A DNA stretch of 64,000 nucleotides from Nitrososphaerota archaeon (GCA_021325595.1 JAJPGX010000031.1:1-64000); one strand, 5' to 3'. Positions 1 through 8,168 are shown, counted from the first letter of the stretch. Notes: a model not told the origin generated them from the sequence alone. Numbers and translations are program-made.

Positions 1-320
1 GAAATGTCATTCTTGTCTCCCCCTAGCCATGAGGGCAAGCGAATTAGCATGAATCTTTGGTATGCGTTTGCAGTATCGGAATAATTGTACGAAGACGGGT
101 ACATGAAAAAACCAACGCTGTTTGGCTCCATGTCAGATACCTTGACAAAATATGACGGTCCAAATTTGTCGAAGACATCTGTGTGAAGATAGATTCGTTC
201 TTGTGATGTTATATCATTTTTAGATGAATTATAGACTAGAATTCCATATACAACAAAGAACAAAAAGAGCATGACTGCAATTGTAGCTCCACTAAAAATT
301 GCAATGTACGCAGTTTTCAT
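1..320 (-). CDS. Partial membrane-anchored protein, N-terminal part
   Basis: This reading frame starts with ATG at 318-320 and stays open to the left edge of the window, so only about 106 residues are visible. Residues about 5-30 are a single hydrophobic segment (AIFSGATIAVMLFLFFVVYG), followed by a hydrophilic part that would lie outside the cell. I do not recognise the family. It begins 10 bases after the stop of the beta-propeller gene at 331-2058 on the same strand, so the two are probably co-transcribed. Its C-terminus and function cannot be judged here. Confidence 0.7.
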   Translation of the reverse strand, partial: MKTAYIAIFSGATIAVMLFLFFVVYGILVYNSSKNDITSQERIYLHTDVFDKFGPSYFVKVSDMEPNSVGFFMYPSSYNYSDTANAYQRFMLIRLPSWLGGDKNDI

Positions 321-330
321 TTTCTAATCC

Positions 331-2058
331 TTATTTTCCATTTGATTCAGGTTCCATATTTACGGTAGTTGTAACTATCTCACAGCCTGCCTCTGTATAG
401 TTGTGCTCGATTTCAATCGGATTTAGGTTAAGCACTACAAGTCCATATGAGCCATTTTCACATTCAGTATGCTTTCCAGTGTTAGAAGACAGGTAGAGAT
501 GTATTGTGGCAGAAGATTGGTGAGTTTCACTGTTTGATGCATAGCTATAATCACTATATCTCCATCCTTTCATTGACCAATCCCTTATTTTTTGTTCATT
601 CATTATATCATAGAAGACAAGGTTTGCTTGTGTTTGGTTTCCATATCTTAAAAGCAGATCATTTAATGGATTTTCTGACCATCCTCTGAGTACAAGTTTT
701 GGTATGGTATCAGGACTTACACATGCTGGCCGGTGTCCTTGTTTTTTTATTGCAAGTACAAATCCCTCCTTACATGTTATGTTTTGTGTAGTAACACCTG
801 ACTTGAATTGTTGTAATGGCGTGCCAAGTTCTTTTTTCATATAACCTGTAATAGGTTGTAGTTCTGTGGTATCTGTCTTATTTTGATTGAAAAATAGAAT
901 CTGTCCGTTATCATTTCCAAAACCCGTTCCAGCTACGGAAAGTGTGCCGTCATAGGACACGTCTAGTGAGTTGACAATTCCTGCGTTGCTGTTCCACAGC
1001 AGATTCCCCTTATCATCAAGAAAGAAAAGTGTTGGTCCTCCATTCCATATACCTCCAAGCACATACCTGCCATCCCCTGAAATCACAGATTTCATATCAC
1101 CTGGATATGACCACAGAACAGTTCCGTTTTTATCAAAAAGATACGTGGCTCCAGGGTCAGACTCGCCCCACTGCTGTGCGCTTGCCGCAATAAAAGATCC
1201 GTCATAAGAGATTGATTGGTAAAAGAAATGCTTGCCCGTATTTTTTGCAAGAACAATTTTTCCTGCGTCATCAAAGAGCAGTATGCCGTCAGCATAATCA
1301 CTTGTTATGACATACTTGCCGTCAGGAGACATTGTAAGATATGAACTTCCTGCAGAAACATTTTCTTCAGTGCCGTGACCTGCAGTATAACTCCAGAGCT
1401 TATTTCCATGGTTGTCAAGAAACTCTACTACTGCCTCGTCCTTGGTTGCAACATAGGACCCGTCAGGAGATATTGAAACGGTATGATCATTGGAACGGGT
1501 TACTGGATAGGTCCACAGGAGATTGCCATTCTTATCAAAGTACAGAATTGCCTTGTCTGAACCTACTGCCACGTAAGAACCATCTGATGATATGACTATG
1601 TTTGTAACAGCAACAGATCCTGTTCCATCGTATTTCCAAAGAAGATTTCCTTTTTTATCAAAATAGTAGACCTCACCATTATTCCAGCCTGCAGGACCGT
1701 GTGTACCATAGTGGTAAAACTGTGATCCTGCAGCTGCAAGATATTTTCCATCTGATGATACCGCAACTTGTAGAATCTGCCTGTCTGCAGTGTATTTCCA
1801 AAATAGTGTTCCGTTATTATCAAAAAAGTAGACTGAACCATTCTTGTCGCCTGCTTGTGTTCCTGCGGCAACATATCTATCGTTTCCAGAAATTTTAACC
1901 GTGTCTACTGGTCCATCTGCGGCAAAGTTCAGAAAAGGTTTCTTGTTTTGTTCAAGAGGAGTTAGATGAAGCATGTCAGGAGTGTCATCTGCGTATGCTT
2001 TTGAAAACAATATCACACATGAAAATACAAAAACAGCTAAAAGATAGAGAGTTTTCAT
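331..2058 (-). CDS. Exported PQQ/WD-like beta-propeller protein
   Basis: The 575-residue product starts with a signal peptide (hydrophobic residues 3-20, likely cut near AYA-D). About eight repeats follow between residues 45 and 395. Each carries a version of the motif FDKNGNLLWKY (for example YYFDKKGNLLWKY, LFFLDDKGNLLWNS), which is the hallmark of PQQ-like or WD-type propeller blades. The remaining 170 residues form a separate C-terminal region with two spaced cysteines (EGFVLAI.., GCEIV) and no repeat. It is probably an extracellular binding or scaffold protein; propellers of this sort need not be enzymes, and I see no cofactor-specific residues. It is the first gene of a probable two-gene unit with the partial gene that follows. 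Confidence 0.85.
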   Translation of the reverse strand: MKTLYLLAVFVFSCVILFSKAYADDTPDMLHLTPLEQNKKPFLNFAADGPVDTVKISGNDRYVAAGTQAGDKNGSVYFFDNNGTLFWKYTADRQILQVAVSSDGKYLAAAGSQFYHYGTHGPAGWNNGEVYYFDKKGNLLWKYDGTGSVAVTNIVISSDGSYVAVGSDKAILYFDKNGNLLWTYPVTRSNDHTVSISPDGSYVATKDEAVVEFLDNHGNKLWSYTAGHGTEENVSAGSSYLTMSPDGKYVITSDYADGILLFDDAGKIVLAKNTGKHFFYQSISYDGSFIAASAQQWGESDPGATYLFDKNGTVLWSYPGDMKSVISGDGRYVLGGIWNGGPTLFFLDDKGNLLWNSNAGIVNSLDVSYDGTLSVAGTGFGNDNGQILFFNQNKTDTTELQPITGYMKKELGTPLQQFKSGVTTQNITCKEGFVLAIKKQGHRPACVSPDTIPKLVLRGWSENPLNDLLLRYGNQTQANLVFYDIMNEQKIRDWSMKGWRYSDYSYASNSETHQSSATIHLYLSSNTGKHTECENGSYGLVVLNLNPIEIEHNYTEAGCEIVTTTVNMEPESNGK

Positions 2059-2168
2059 TTAATAGTTGTACTGGACAAATATGGTTTAAAAAAGTGGCGT
2101 AGAAGTGGATACTAAGTCGGTTGACTTGAATCGGAGAGGATTCAGAAATACAAAGTGACTTGTTTTGA

Positions 2169-2384
2169 TTATTGTTCCAGTTCTATAACATCTGTAGATT
2201 TTGCTATTGCTTCATCTATCTCTGGCACATCTGCAGGTATAAGAACCTCCATTCCCACAATCTTGCCTGTCTGGTTGACATCAATGAACCTGTCATCACC
2301 CATAGGTATTGTCTTTGCAACCTTGCCCTTGCGTACTCGCACATAGATTGCTCCTGCATCTTTGTCAAATTTTATTGAAACCAA
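2169..2384 (-). CDS. DUF2283-type small protein, possible antitoxin
   Basis: The 71-residue product has the pattern of DUF2283 proteins: a short beta-rich chain with DKDAGAIYVRV near the N-terminus and GKIVGMEVLIPADV near residue 45. The start is TTG at 2384; it overlaps the end of the upstream DUF4258-type gene by 20 bases, which implies translational coupling. DUF4258 and DUF2283 proteins are often encoded side by side and are suspected toxin-antitoxin partners, but no activity has been shown for this pair. The assignment rests on sequence pattern and gene order. Confidence 0.75.
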   Translation of the reverse strand: MVSIKFDKDAGAIYVRVRKGKVAKTIPMGDDRFIDVNQTGKIVGMEVLIPADVPEIDEAIAKSTDVIELEQ

Positions 2385-2655
2385 TTACCTTCAATCCTCC
2401 CTTGTCTGTCCACATTACAGTGATAACCGTCACAGAAGTATTAATCTTGTTATGGATAACTACCAGATAAGGCTGGTCCTTATATGGCGGGTTTTTTGTC
2501 TTGTTGTAACTTTTGTAATTTTTCCTCTTGCTGTCAAGTATTGTCTGGATAGGGTCGTTGATTACATTTGAGATATCCTGCGTTGTCACGAATCTCTCAA
2601 ATGCTCTTGTCCTACAATGCTTGGACAGTATGATGCGGATCTTCCTGACAGGCAA
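2365..2655 (-). CDS. DUF4258-type small protein, possible RNase-like toxin
   Basis: The product is 96 residues long and basic. It has SKHCRTRAFERFVTTQDI near the N-terminus, in which His and Arg residues precede a helix, and a C-terminal strand pair ending VITVMWTDKGG. This matches the layout of DUF4258 proteins, which are compared with RelE/BECR-type RNase toxins. The gene overlaps its DUF2283 partner by 20 bases and stands alone from other genes, as expected for a two-gene addiction-type module. It starts with ATG at 2655. Toxicity is an inference from the family arrangement. Confidence 0.7.
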   Translation of the reverse strand: MPVRKIRIILSKHCRTRAFERFVTTQDISNVINDPIQTILDSKRKNYKSYNKTKNPPYKDQPYLVVIHNKINTSVTVITVMWTDKGGLKVIGFNKI

Positions 2656-2854
2656 TTCATTGTTTTGTATTGCTTGTGAATTTTAAACCGGCAAGCCTTG
2701 GTCGGAAGAGGAACCAGGTATTGTTTTGTCTTTGATATTAAAATAAGATACAATCAGACTAGATTGATCTAGTTTAATAAATTGAAAATTCAAGAAATCG
2801 GTTCTAAGGTTAGTCTTGTGAGATTCAAACCTTGTAAGGTTCTAATTCGGTAGT

Positions 2855-2864
2855 TTTAATAAAA
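2855..2864 (+). promoter_or_regulatory. TATA box for gatD
   Basis: The sequence tttaataaaa is centred about 27 bases before the gatD ATG at 2886. This is the usual archaeal TATA-to-start spacing and implies an almost leaderless transcript. Confidence 0.5.
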
Positions 2865-2885
2865 TAAATTTTCTAACCCTATCAA

Positions 2886-4175
2886 ATGTCACATCTTGGG
2901 TATAAAGGAAGAGCGTTAAACAAACTCAAAGAATTCAACGTTGAAGTTGGAAATGAGGTAATAATCCATCATACAGATTATGATTATACAGGAGTTTTAA
3001 TGCCAAGATACGAACATAGTGATGATAGCCACATAGTGATAAAATTAAAAAGTGGTTACAACATTGGTCTGGAAGTAGATAAGATAAAAAAAATCGAAAT
3101 TGAATCAAAAACATTGTCACCTAAAGATGAGGTCATCATACAACCAACAATTAACAAAGATTTGCCAAAGATTCTTTTAATTTCAACAGGCGGAACAATT
3201 GCAAGTAGAATAGATTATCGAACAGGGGCTGTAAAACCTGCGTTAACCGCAGAGGAGCTTAATGCTAGCGTACCAGAACTTTCCAAAATAGCAAATATTG
3301 AAACTGAGGTGCTTTTGTCAGAATATTCCGAGAACTTACTTCCAGAACATTGGAAGATGATTGCAAAAAAACTTGACTCGTATGCAGATTCTGAGTACGT
3401 TGGGATTATAGTTGCACATGGTACAGATACTATGCAATATACTGCATCTGCATTAGCATTTTCACTATCTGGTTTTCCAAAGCCAGTAGCTCTAGTTGGA
3501 TCACAGAGATCTTCAGATAGACCCTCATCAGATGCGGCATTGAATTTAATTGCAGCCACAAATTTTTTGGTAAAAGAGCGGGTAACGGGTTTCTTTGTGG
3601 TTATGCATAATACTTCAAGTGATGATGAGATTGCCTGTCACTGGGCTACACGGGTCAGAAAAAATCATACTAGCAAGAGAAATGCGTTTCAAACAGTAGG
3701 TGATACGCCCGCATATATTGTAAAAGGTGAAAATATTACAAGGAACAAGATATTCAATCCCGAACAAAAACCATACACGCCTAGAATAAATTTTGATACA
3801 AATGCCATGTTACTAAAATATTATCCTGGCATGAAACCAGAAATTATTGATCATCTAGTGAGATCTGGATACAAGGCGATAATTTTAGAGGGAACTGGTC
3901 TTGGTCATGTGGGAAAAATCATGTATGAGCCGCTTCAAACTGCAATAAAGAATGGAATATTTGTTGGAATGACTTCACAGTGCATAGATGGGATGGTAAG
4001 AATGACAGTATATGAAAGCGGAAGAGATCTACTAAACATAGGAGTTGTTCCGTTAGGAAACATGATTCCAGAAACAGCACTAGTTAAAACAATGTGGGCA
4101 TTGGCAAATTCCAAGAACGGCGTGGAATTAAATAAATTGATGACTGAAAACATATCTCTTGAAATCTCAGACTAA
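2886..4175 (+). CDS. gatD: Glu-tRNA(Gln) amidotransferase subunit D
   Basis: GatD is the asparaginase-like subunit of the archaeal GatDE complex. It frees ammonia from an amide donor so that GatE can convert Glu-tRNA(Gln) to Gln-tRNA(Gln). The 429-residue length fits the family. An N-terminal beta-barrel-like region (residues 1-80) precedes the asparaginase core, which has STGGTIASR near residue 100 and AHGTDTMQYTA near residue 178, the two threonine-containing catalytic motifs, plus the SQRSSDRPSSDAALN segment. The partner gatE follows 32 bases downstream on the same strand. This is the standard archaeal route to Gln-tRNA. Confidence 0.96.
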   Translation: MSHLGYKGRALNKLKEFNVEVGNEVIIHHTDYDYTGVLMPRYEHSDDSHIVIKLKSGYNIGLEVDKIKKIEIESKTLSPKDEVIIQPTINKDLPKILLISTGGTIASRIDYRTGAVKPALTAEELNASVPELSKIANIETEVLLSEYSENLLPEHWKMIAKKLDSYADSEYVGIIVAHGTDTMQYTASALAFSLSGFPKPVALVGSQRSSDRPSSDAALNLIAATNFLVKERVTGFFVVMHNTSSDDEIACHWATRVRKNHTSKRNAFQTVGDTPAYIVKGENITRNKIFNPEQKPYTPRINFDTNAMLLKYYPGMKPEIIDHLVRSGYKAIILEGTGLGHVGKIMYEPLQTAIKNGIFVGMTSQCIDGMVRMTVYESGRDLLNIGVVPLGNMIPETALVKTMWALANSKNGVELNKLMTENISLEISD

Positions 4176-4207
4176 GCTTTAAAGCAAGTGCGAGATTAAA
4201 ATTACAA

Positions 4208-6109
4208 GTGTCAGAATTTCAAATTGATAAAATTGGGTTAAAGGTAGGACTGGAGATACATCAGCAACTAGCTACAGGAAAGAAATTATTTTGTAATTGT
4301 ATGCCTATTGAAACGGAAGAATATTTAACTAATTTTAGTAGAAAATTACGTATTACAAAAAGTGAGCTAGGAAAGCTTGATCCTAGCGCCATATTTGAAA
4401 AGAGTAAAGAAAAAACAATCGTATATTTTGGAAATCCACAGAGTAGTTGTTTAGTAGAACAAGACGAAGAGCCTCCCCATGATCTAGACAAAGTGGCCAA
4501 AGAAACAACTTTAATCATTTCTGCTTCCTTGCACGCTAAAATTTTTAATGAAATTTATGTGATGAGAAAAATTGTAATTGACGGTTCAAATACTTCAGGT
4601 TTTCAGAGAACAATGCTTGTTTCTGTAAATGGCAACATAGAGGTAGATGGTAAAAAAATAGGAATACAAAGTATCTGTCTTGAAGAAGACGCCGCAAGAC
4701 TTCTAAAAGATTCTGAAAATGTACGTGAATACAGCCTTGACAGATTGGGAATACCGCTTGTAGAGATAGCCACAGAGCCTGTTTCAGGAAAGCCAGAAGA
4801 AATTAAGAAGATTGCTCTTACGCTTGGAAGACTTCTTCGTGCTACAAAACGCGTTGAGAGAGGACTTGGGTCCATCAGACAGGATGTAAATGTGTCAGTG
4901 GAAGGCGGAGGCAATGTTGTAGAAGTAAAAGGGGTTCAAAAGCTAGATCAGCTTGAGAAGGTAATCGAATATGAAGCAAAAAGACAACATGGGCTATTAA
5001 AAATTAAAGAAAAAGTAGAAAAAATAAACACCGGTATCGACAAAACAAAAGATGTAAGAGATGTAACAGATATTTTTAAGGAATGTAGCTCAAAGATAAT
5101 TCAGAAAGCTCTTACGCAAGGATCAATTGTAAAGATCATCAAGGTTCCGGGTTTTTCCAAAATATTTGGTTATGAACCATATCCAGGCATAAGATTAGGA
5201 AAACAATTAGGTGAGCTAGTCAGATTCTTTGGATTAGGCGGAATATTTCATTCTGATGAAGATCTACATGGATACGGCATAGAGGACTCACAAATTGAGA
5301 ATTTAAAACAAATTCTAAACATAGGACCAAGTGATGCTTTCTTAATTTTAGCAGGCGATGAGAAAAAAATGGATGTGATCATTGATTCCTTGATAAATAG
5401 AATTAATGATTCCAAAAAAGGCGTTCCTGCAGAAACAAGAGCTGCAACGCCTTCTGGCGAAACTGTGTTTTTGCGTCCTAGACCTGGAGCTTCTAGAATG
5501 TATCCAGAGACAGACATTCCACCAATTACAGTAAGTCATGAGGAAATCGAAGATGCAAAGAAAAAAGTCCCAAGATCTTGGGAAGACATGGTATCTTCAT
5601 TACAGAAACAATACGATCTTAATAGTCAACTTGCAATTCAGATATTTGATTCAGAATACTTGGATTTATTTGAAAATATATGCAAAGATAGGAAGATTCC
5701 TGCTAATTTTGTAGCCTCAATTCTTTGTGGTACCATCACGAATTTAGAAAGAAAGATGCCAGATGCAAAGACCCTAAGAGTTACGGACATATCAGAAGCG
5801 TTTAATCTTTTAAAAAATGGAAACATTGCAAAAGAATCACTAGAAATAATTTTTGAAAGTATAATGAGTGGAAAAGCAAAATCAATGTCAGATGCCATAA
5901 AAGTTAATGCGTTAGGAGTATTGAACGATAATGAATTAAATAAAATACTAGACGAGATCATAGAATCAAACATAATGATCATAAAGGAACAAGGGGCCAG
6001 AGCCATTGGGCCCTTGATGGGATTAGCGATGAAATCCCTAAGGGGAAAAGTAGATGGTCAGAAATTAAATCAATTACTAGAAAATAAGATTAAAACAAAA
6101 ATTACCTAG
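4208..6109 (+). CDS. gatE: Glu-tRNA(Gln) amidotransferase subunit E
   Basis: GatE is the kinase and transamidase subunit paired with GatD. The 633-residue product begins with GTG at 4208 and has GLKVGLEIHQQL at its N-terminus, the GatB/GatE signature. A run with RLGIPLVEIATEP and GLGSIRQDVNVSV follows, matching the phosphorylation and tRNA-binding cradle. Residues about 280-420 are the GatE-specific insert related to the bacterial aspartyl-tRNA synthetase GAD domain. The C-terminal about 150 residues are the helical tail with the YqeY-like end (EQGARAIGPLMGLAMKSLRG). It is convergent with the PII gene, whose stop lies 9 bases away. Confidence 0.96.
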   Translation: MSEFQIDKIGLKVGLEIHQQLATGKKLFCNCMPIETEEYLTNFSRKLRITKSELGKLDPSAIFEKSKEKTIVYFGNPQSSCLVEQDEEPPHDLDKVAKETTLIISASLHAKIFNEIYVMRKIVIDGSNTSGFQRTMLVSVNGNIEVDGKKIGIQSICLEEDAARLLKDSENVREYSLDRLGIPLVEIATEPVSGKPEEIKKIALTLGRLLRATKRVERGLGSIRQDVNVSVEGGGNVVEVKGVQKLDQLEKVIEYEAKRQHGLLKIKEKVEKINTGIDKTKDVRDVTDIFKECSSKIIQKALTQGSIVKIIKVPGFSKIFGYEPYPGIRLGKQLGELVRFFGLGGIFHSDEDLHGYGIEDSQIENLKQILNIGPSDAFLILAGDEKKMDVIIDSLINRINDSKKGVPAETRAATPSGETVFLRPRPGASRMYPETDIPPITVSHEEIEDAKKKVPRSWEDMVSSLQKQYDLNSQLAIQIFDSEYLDLFENICKDRKIPANFVASILCGTITNLERKMPDAKTLRVTDISEAFNLLKNGNIAKESLEIIFESIMSGKAKSMSDAIKVNALGVLNDNELNKILDEIIESNIMIIKEQGARAIGPLMGLAMKSLRGKVDGQKLNQLLENKIKTKIT

Positions 6110-6118
6110 TACAAAATA

Positions 6119-6454
6119 TTAAATTGCATGAATTCCCTTTTGTCTGCTTCCTATATCCACTGCTGTATCTATAGTATCAACAAATATTTTTCCGTCTCCT
6201 ACCGAACCCGTACTTGCCGTATCAAGAATCGTACTTACAATTCTGTCTACCATTGAATCATCAACTACTGTAAGCAAATAGCTTTTTGTAGTAAAAGCAC
6301 CCTTGTCATCACTTTTGGTTGACTGGATAACATGGCTTGCTCTACCCCATCCTTTTGCATCAAAAACAGTAATGCCTCCAACTCCAATTTTTTTAAGAGC
6401 TTCAACAACTGCAGATAATTTTTCGGTAGATATTACAGCCTCCACTCTTTTCAT
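6119..6454 (-). CDS. PII-like signal protein with altered T-loop
   Basis: The 111-residue chain aligns over its length with GlnB/GlnK: the N-terminal strand MKRVEAVIS, the loop start KGWGRAS at residues 34-40, and the signature TGSVGDGKIFV at 82-92. PII proteins bind ATP/ADP and 2-oxoglutarate and report nitrogen and energy state to transporters and enzymes. Two canonical positions differ here: the residue matching Gln39 is Ala, and the T-loop has no Tyr at position 51 (Lys instead). Uridylylation at that site is therefore impossible, and 2-oxoglutarate binding may be changed. No ammonium transporter gene is adjacent. Confidence 0.9.
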   Translation of the reverse strand: MKRVEAVISTEKLSAVVEALKKIGVGGITVFDAKGWGRASHVIQSTKSDDKGAFTTKSYLLTVVDDSMVDRIVSTILDTASTGSVGDGKIFVDTIDTAVDIGSRQKGIHAI

Positions 6455-6475
6455 GAAGCCAAGAACTAATGATAG

Positions 6476-6485
6476 ATTATAAATT
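6476..6485 (-). promoter_or_regulatory. TATA box for the PII-like gene
   Basis: On the minus strand the sequence aatttataat is centred 26 bases before the ATG at 6454, which suggests a leaderless transcript. It lies only about 25 bases outside the left attachment repeat, so integration of the element left this promoter intact. Confidence 0.5.
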
Positions 6486-6507
6486 TTTCAGTCTTTATAT
6501 TATTATA

Positions 6508-6525
6508 AATGCGGGAGGTGGGATT
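6508..6525. repeat. Left attachment repeat (displaced tRNA-Leu 3' end)
   Basis: This 18-bp copy, aatgcgggaggtgggatt, is identical to 11394-11411, which spans the 3' end of tRNA-Leu. No tRNA continues from it. Its last eight bases (gtgggatt) are also the first eight bases of the 103-bp inverted repeat, so the exact crossover point cannot be placed within those eight bases. Confidence 0.82.
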
Positions 6526-6620
6526 TGTGTTGATATATTCATTTGTGCGTTAACATTTGGTATCACGGTAGTTGGCGATAACAATACCAGTCCAATTATA
6601 ATTGCAGTCATGATAGTTGT
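6518..6620 (+). repeat. Left arm of a perfect 103-bp inverted repeat
   Basis: These 103 bases are the exact reverse complement of 8202-8304. On the minus strand they encode the same signal-peptide stretch as the exported protein gene (from TTIMTA through ISTQIP), but the copy stops at the attachment repeat and has no gene body after it. Similarity beyond the arm is weak. The arms are separated by 1,581 bases. Confidence 0.97.
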
Positions 6621-6861
6621 AGAGTTTTTGTCGTATTGTTCAACGTAGACCGGTGTGGCAGATTTACTATTTTGCTAGCTGTCAGTACCTTCACTTTTTC
6701 TAAAATCAAGATGTGTCGCTGAACTTTTCTAGTTTCCTCGCTTTACTTGGGTGCGGGTTCGATGGTTGCCCAGAACAGTTAGCGTATTTGAATTCTTTTT
6801 CCTGACAAAGTTAGATATCTATGCTATTGTATTGTAGAAGTTTGTTACATTATTTCCGCTT
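6621..6861. other. Stretch with no recognisable gene inside the element
   Basis: With the attachment repeat and inverted-repeat arm to its left, this stretch forms the 6455-6861 gap. I see no supported reading frame in it on either strand. On the minus strand a frame runs open into the inverted-repeat arm (before it, a segment reading TPVYVEQYDKNST) but has no start codon of its own before the internal ATG, so it looks like debris. Confidence 0.4.
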
Positions 6862-7134
6862 TTAAGATGACGATTTTACAGATTTAGCATTTTTCTTTCT
6901 ATCCCAAAGCAGAATTCCTATTCCAATTAGCATAATAATTATTCCCATAAATTCTAAAAAGAAGAAAGGAAGCTCTAAAATATGAAAAAGAGCATCGACA
7001 TTAGGAATGAAAAAAGTAAATCCACACCTATCAAAACCGCAATGTGGATTAAGAGCTATAGAAATTATAGTAACAAGTATGGAAAAACCTTCCAAAGAAA
7101 TCCCGATGATCAAAATTATGTAACCACGTTTCAT
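6862..7134 (-). CDS. Small two-span membrane protein
   Basis: The 90-residue product has two clear hydrophobic segments (residues about 5-27 and 53-76). They are separated by a loop with two cysteines in NPHCGFDRCGF and followed by a basic, serine-rich tail (DRKKNAKSVKSSS). The start is ATG at 7134. No family is recognised. It lies inside the integrated element and runs in the same direction as the integrase. The membrane topology is seen in the sequence; the role is unknown. Confidence 0.6.
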   Translation of the reverse strand: MKRGYIILIIGISLEGFSILVTIISIALNPHCGFDRCGFTFFIPNVDALFHILELPFFFLEFMGIIIMLIGIGILLWDRKKNAKSVKSSS

Positions 7135-7255
7135 CTTTGCTTACCTTATTATCTCCGGAACAATTATTTCAATTTGTTTTACATCTTTAGCATAAATTTG
7201 AGATATGGCTGGTGTAATAGATGTCAAAATAATTAAAAAAAGAGTTAAGGGGGGG

Positions 7256-7630
7256 TTAGGTGAATTTCCACGCCAGCCCTGAAATGTTACTCCTTACATT
7301 ACTTTCTTTTGAATAGTATGAATAACTATTCGCATCGTGACCAGACAGAAATCCAACTAGCGAGCTACCTGAGACTATAGCTGCTCCACTATCTCCACCT
7401 ACGACTACAATAGTGGCTTTTATCATATCATTCAGCGTAACGCCATCTGGATACGATATAGTTGTTGATGTGGCTAGTACTGTACCACTCTCAAGAGCAT
7501 TGGACCCTGCCCCTGAGTACGTGACTGTCATTCCAGAGTCTTTCTTCCTTGCCTCTCGTTTTGTCTTGTAAAACCTACGAAAGGTCTCTGCCTTGACAGT
7601 AATGGTACTGTATCCTTTTCTTGGAAATAG
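7256..7630 (-). pseudogene. Chimeric remnant: regulator N-terminus fused to serine-protease-like tail
   Basis: An open frame runs from 7630 to a stop at 7256. Its first part (PRKGYSTITVKAETFRRF) resembles the start of the intact small protein at 7867-8028 (MPRSGYRVMSIKEETYLKF), but the expected ATG is replaced by TTT and no other start is available. After about 31 codons the frame passes into a different sequence with VVVGGDSGAAIVSGSSLVGF, the nucleophile motif of chymotrypsin-like serine proteases. The catalytic His and Asp regions are absent. An internal ATG at 7531 could still give a 91-residue product. I read it as two gene fragments joined by deletion. Confidence 0.6.
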
Positions 7631-7646
7631 TTACATGTACAAATCG

Positions 7647-7796
7647 TTAGAATTTCACTCTATCGATTGCGTTGCTGTGTTGCACGATCTGAGCACGAGA
7701 TCTAATAATCTTGGTACGAGCATGGTTAATGTCTTGAAGTTCTGCTGTGGCGCAATCTTTTTTTGTTCCAGTACTTGATAAATCATTTGAATTCAT
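7647..7796 (-). CDS. Possible 49-residue protein of unknown role
   Basis: An ATG at 7796 opens a 49-codon frame ending at 7647, just upstream of the chimeric remnant and in the same direction. The product is hydrophilic and helical (DINHARTKIIRSRAQIVQHSNAIDRVKF) with no recognised motif. It fills an otherwise empty stretch, which is the main support. It could equally be chance. Confidence 0.3.
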   Translation of the reverse strand: MNSNDLSSTGTKKDCATAELQDINHARTKIIRSRAQIVQHSNAIDRVKF

Positions 7797-7866
7797 GAAA
7801 AACTCGTTACAATCTCAGATTATGCCATACTGTTGGATGAGAGAAATGAGGACAAGGGTGTGCAAT

Positions 7867-8028
7867 TTATTTTACTGATCTTGGTTTTTTGCGCACTTCC
7901 AAGAGAAGCTCAAGAAACCTGCTGTTGCTCATGTCTGGGAAGATCTTTCGTGCCTCTTCTGCGGCGCTGATGAACTTGAGGTAGGTCTCTTCCTTGATTG
8001 ACATGACGCGATATCCGCTTCTTGGCAT
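7867..8028 (-). CDS. Small ribbon-helix-helix-like protein
   Basis: This 53-residue frame starts with ATG at 8028 and ends with TAA at 7867. The N-terminal strand GYRVMSIKEETYLKF is followed by two helices (SAAEEARKIF, NSRFLELLLEVRKK). The strand-helix-helix order and basic ends fit a ribbon-helix-helix DNA-binding fold. The degenerate copy at 7534-7630 shares the PRxGY start, which supports the reading frame as real. It is divergent from the exported-protein gene at 8169, and both upstream regions carry AGTAC/GTACT half-sites. A regulator role within the element is an inference. Confidence 0.65.
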   Translation of the reverse strand: MPRSGYRVMSIKEETYLKFISAAEEARKIFPDMSNSRFLELLLEVRKKPRSVK

Positions 8029-8133
8029 CTTGTACTGATTATATATAGTACGACTGATAAATCATAGGTAGAAAATGATGGAGAAAATAAGATTTACTCA
8101 TCAATTATACGCAAATGGGAATCAAAATAATCC

Positions 8134-8140
8134 ATTTATA
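8134..8140 (+). promoter_or_regulatory. TATA box for the element's exported protein
   Basis: The sequence atttata is centred about 32 bases before the ATG at 8169, placing the transcript start a few bases before that codon. This favours 8169 over the in-frame ATG at 8145 as the true start, because the latter would lie upstream of the expected transcript. Confidence 0.5.
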
Positions 8141-8152
8141 GTACATGTACTA
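8139..8152. promoter_or_regulatory. 14-bp perfect palindrome, candidate operator
   Basis: The sequence tagtacatgtacta is a perfect palindrome. It overlaps the downstream edge of the TATA box of the exported-protein gene, where a bound regulator would block transcription start. Related half-sites (gtact at 8032-8036, agtac at 8047-8051) lie before the divergent small regulator-like gene. Confidence 0.4.
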
Positions 8153-8168
8153 TATCCCGTACAATAAC

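Noticed and set aside
2100-2168. A stretch with a TTCAAG-like word that might be a tRNA T-arm
   Set aside because: The bases on either side do not form a five-pair stem and no acceptor or anticodon stem can be built around it.
6621-6660. Extension of the 103-bp inverted repeat as a diverged paralogue of the exported gene
   Set aside because: A few bases (such as gacaaaaac) match with gaps, but the minus-strand frame reads a different peptide there, so homology beyond the 103 bases is not supported.
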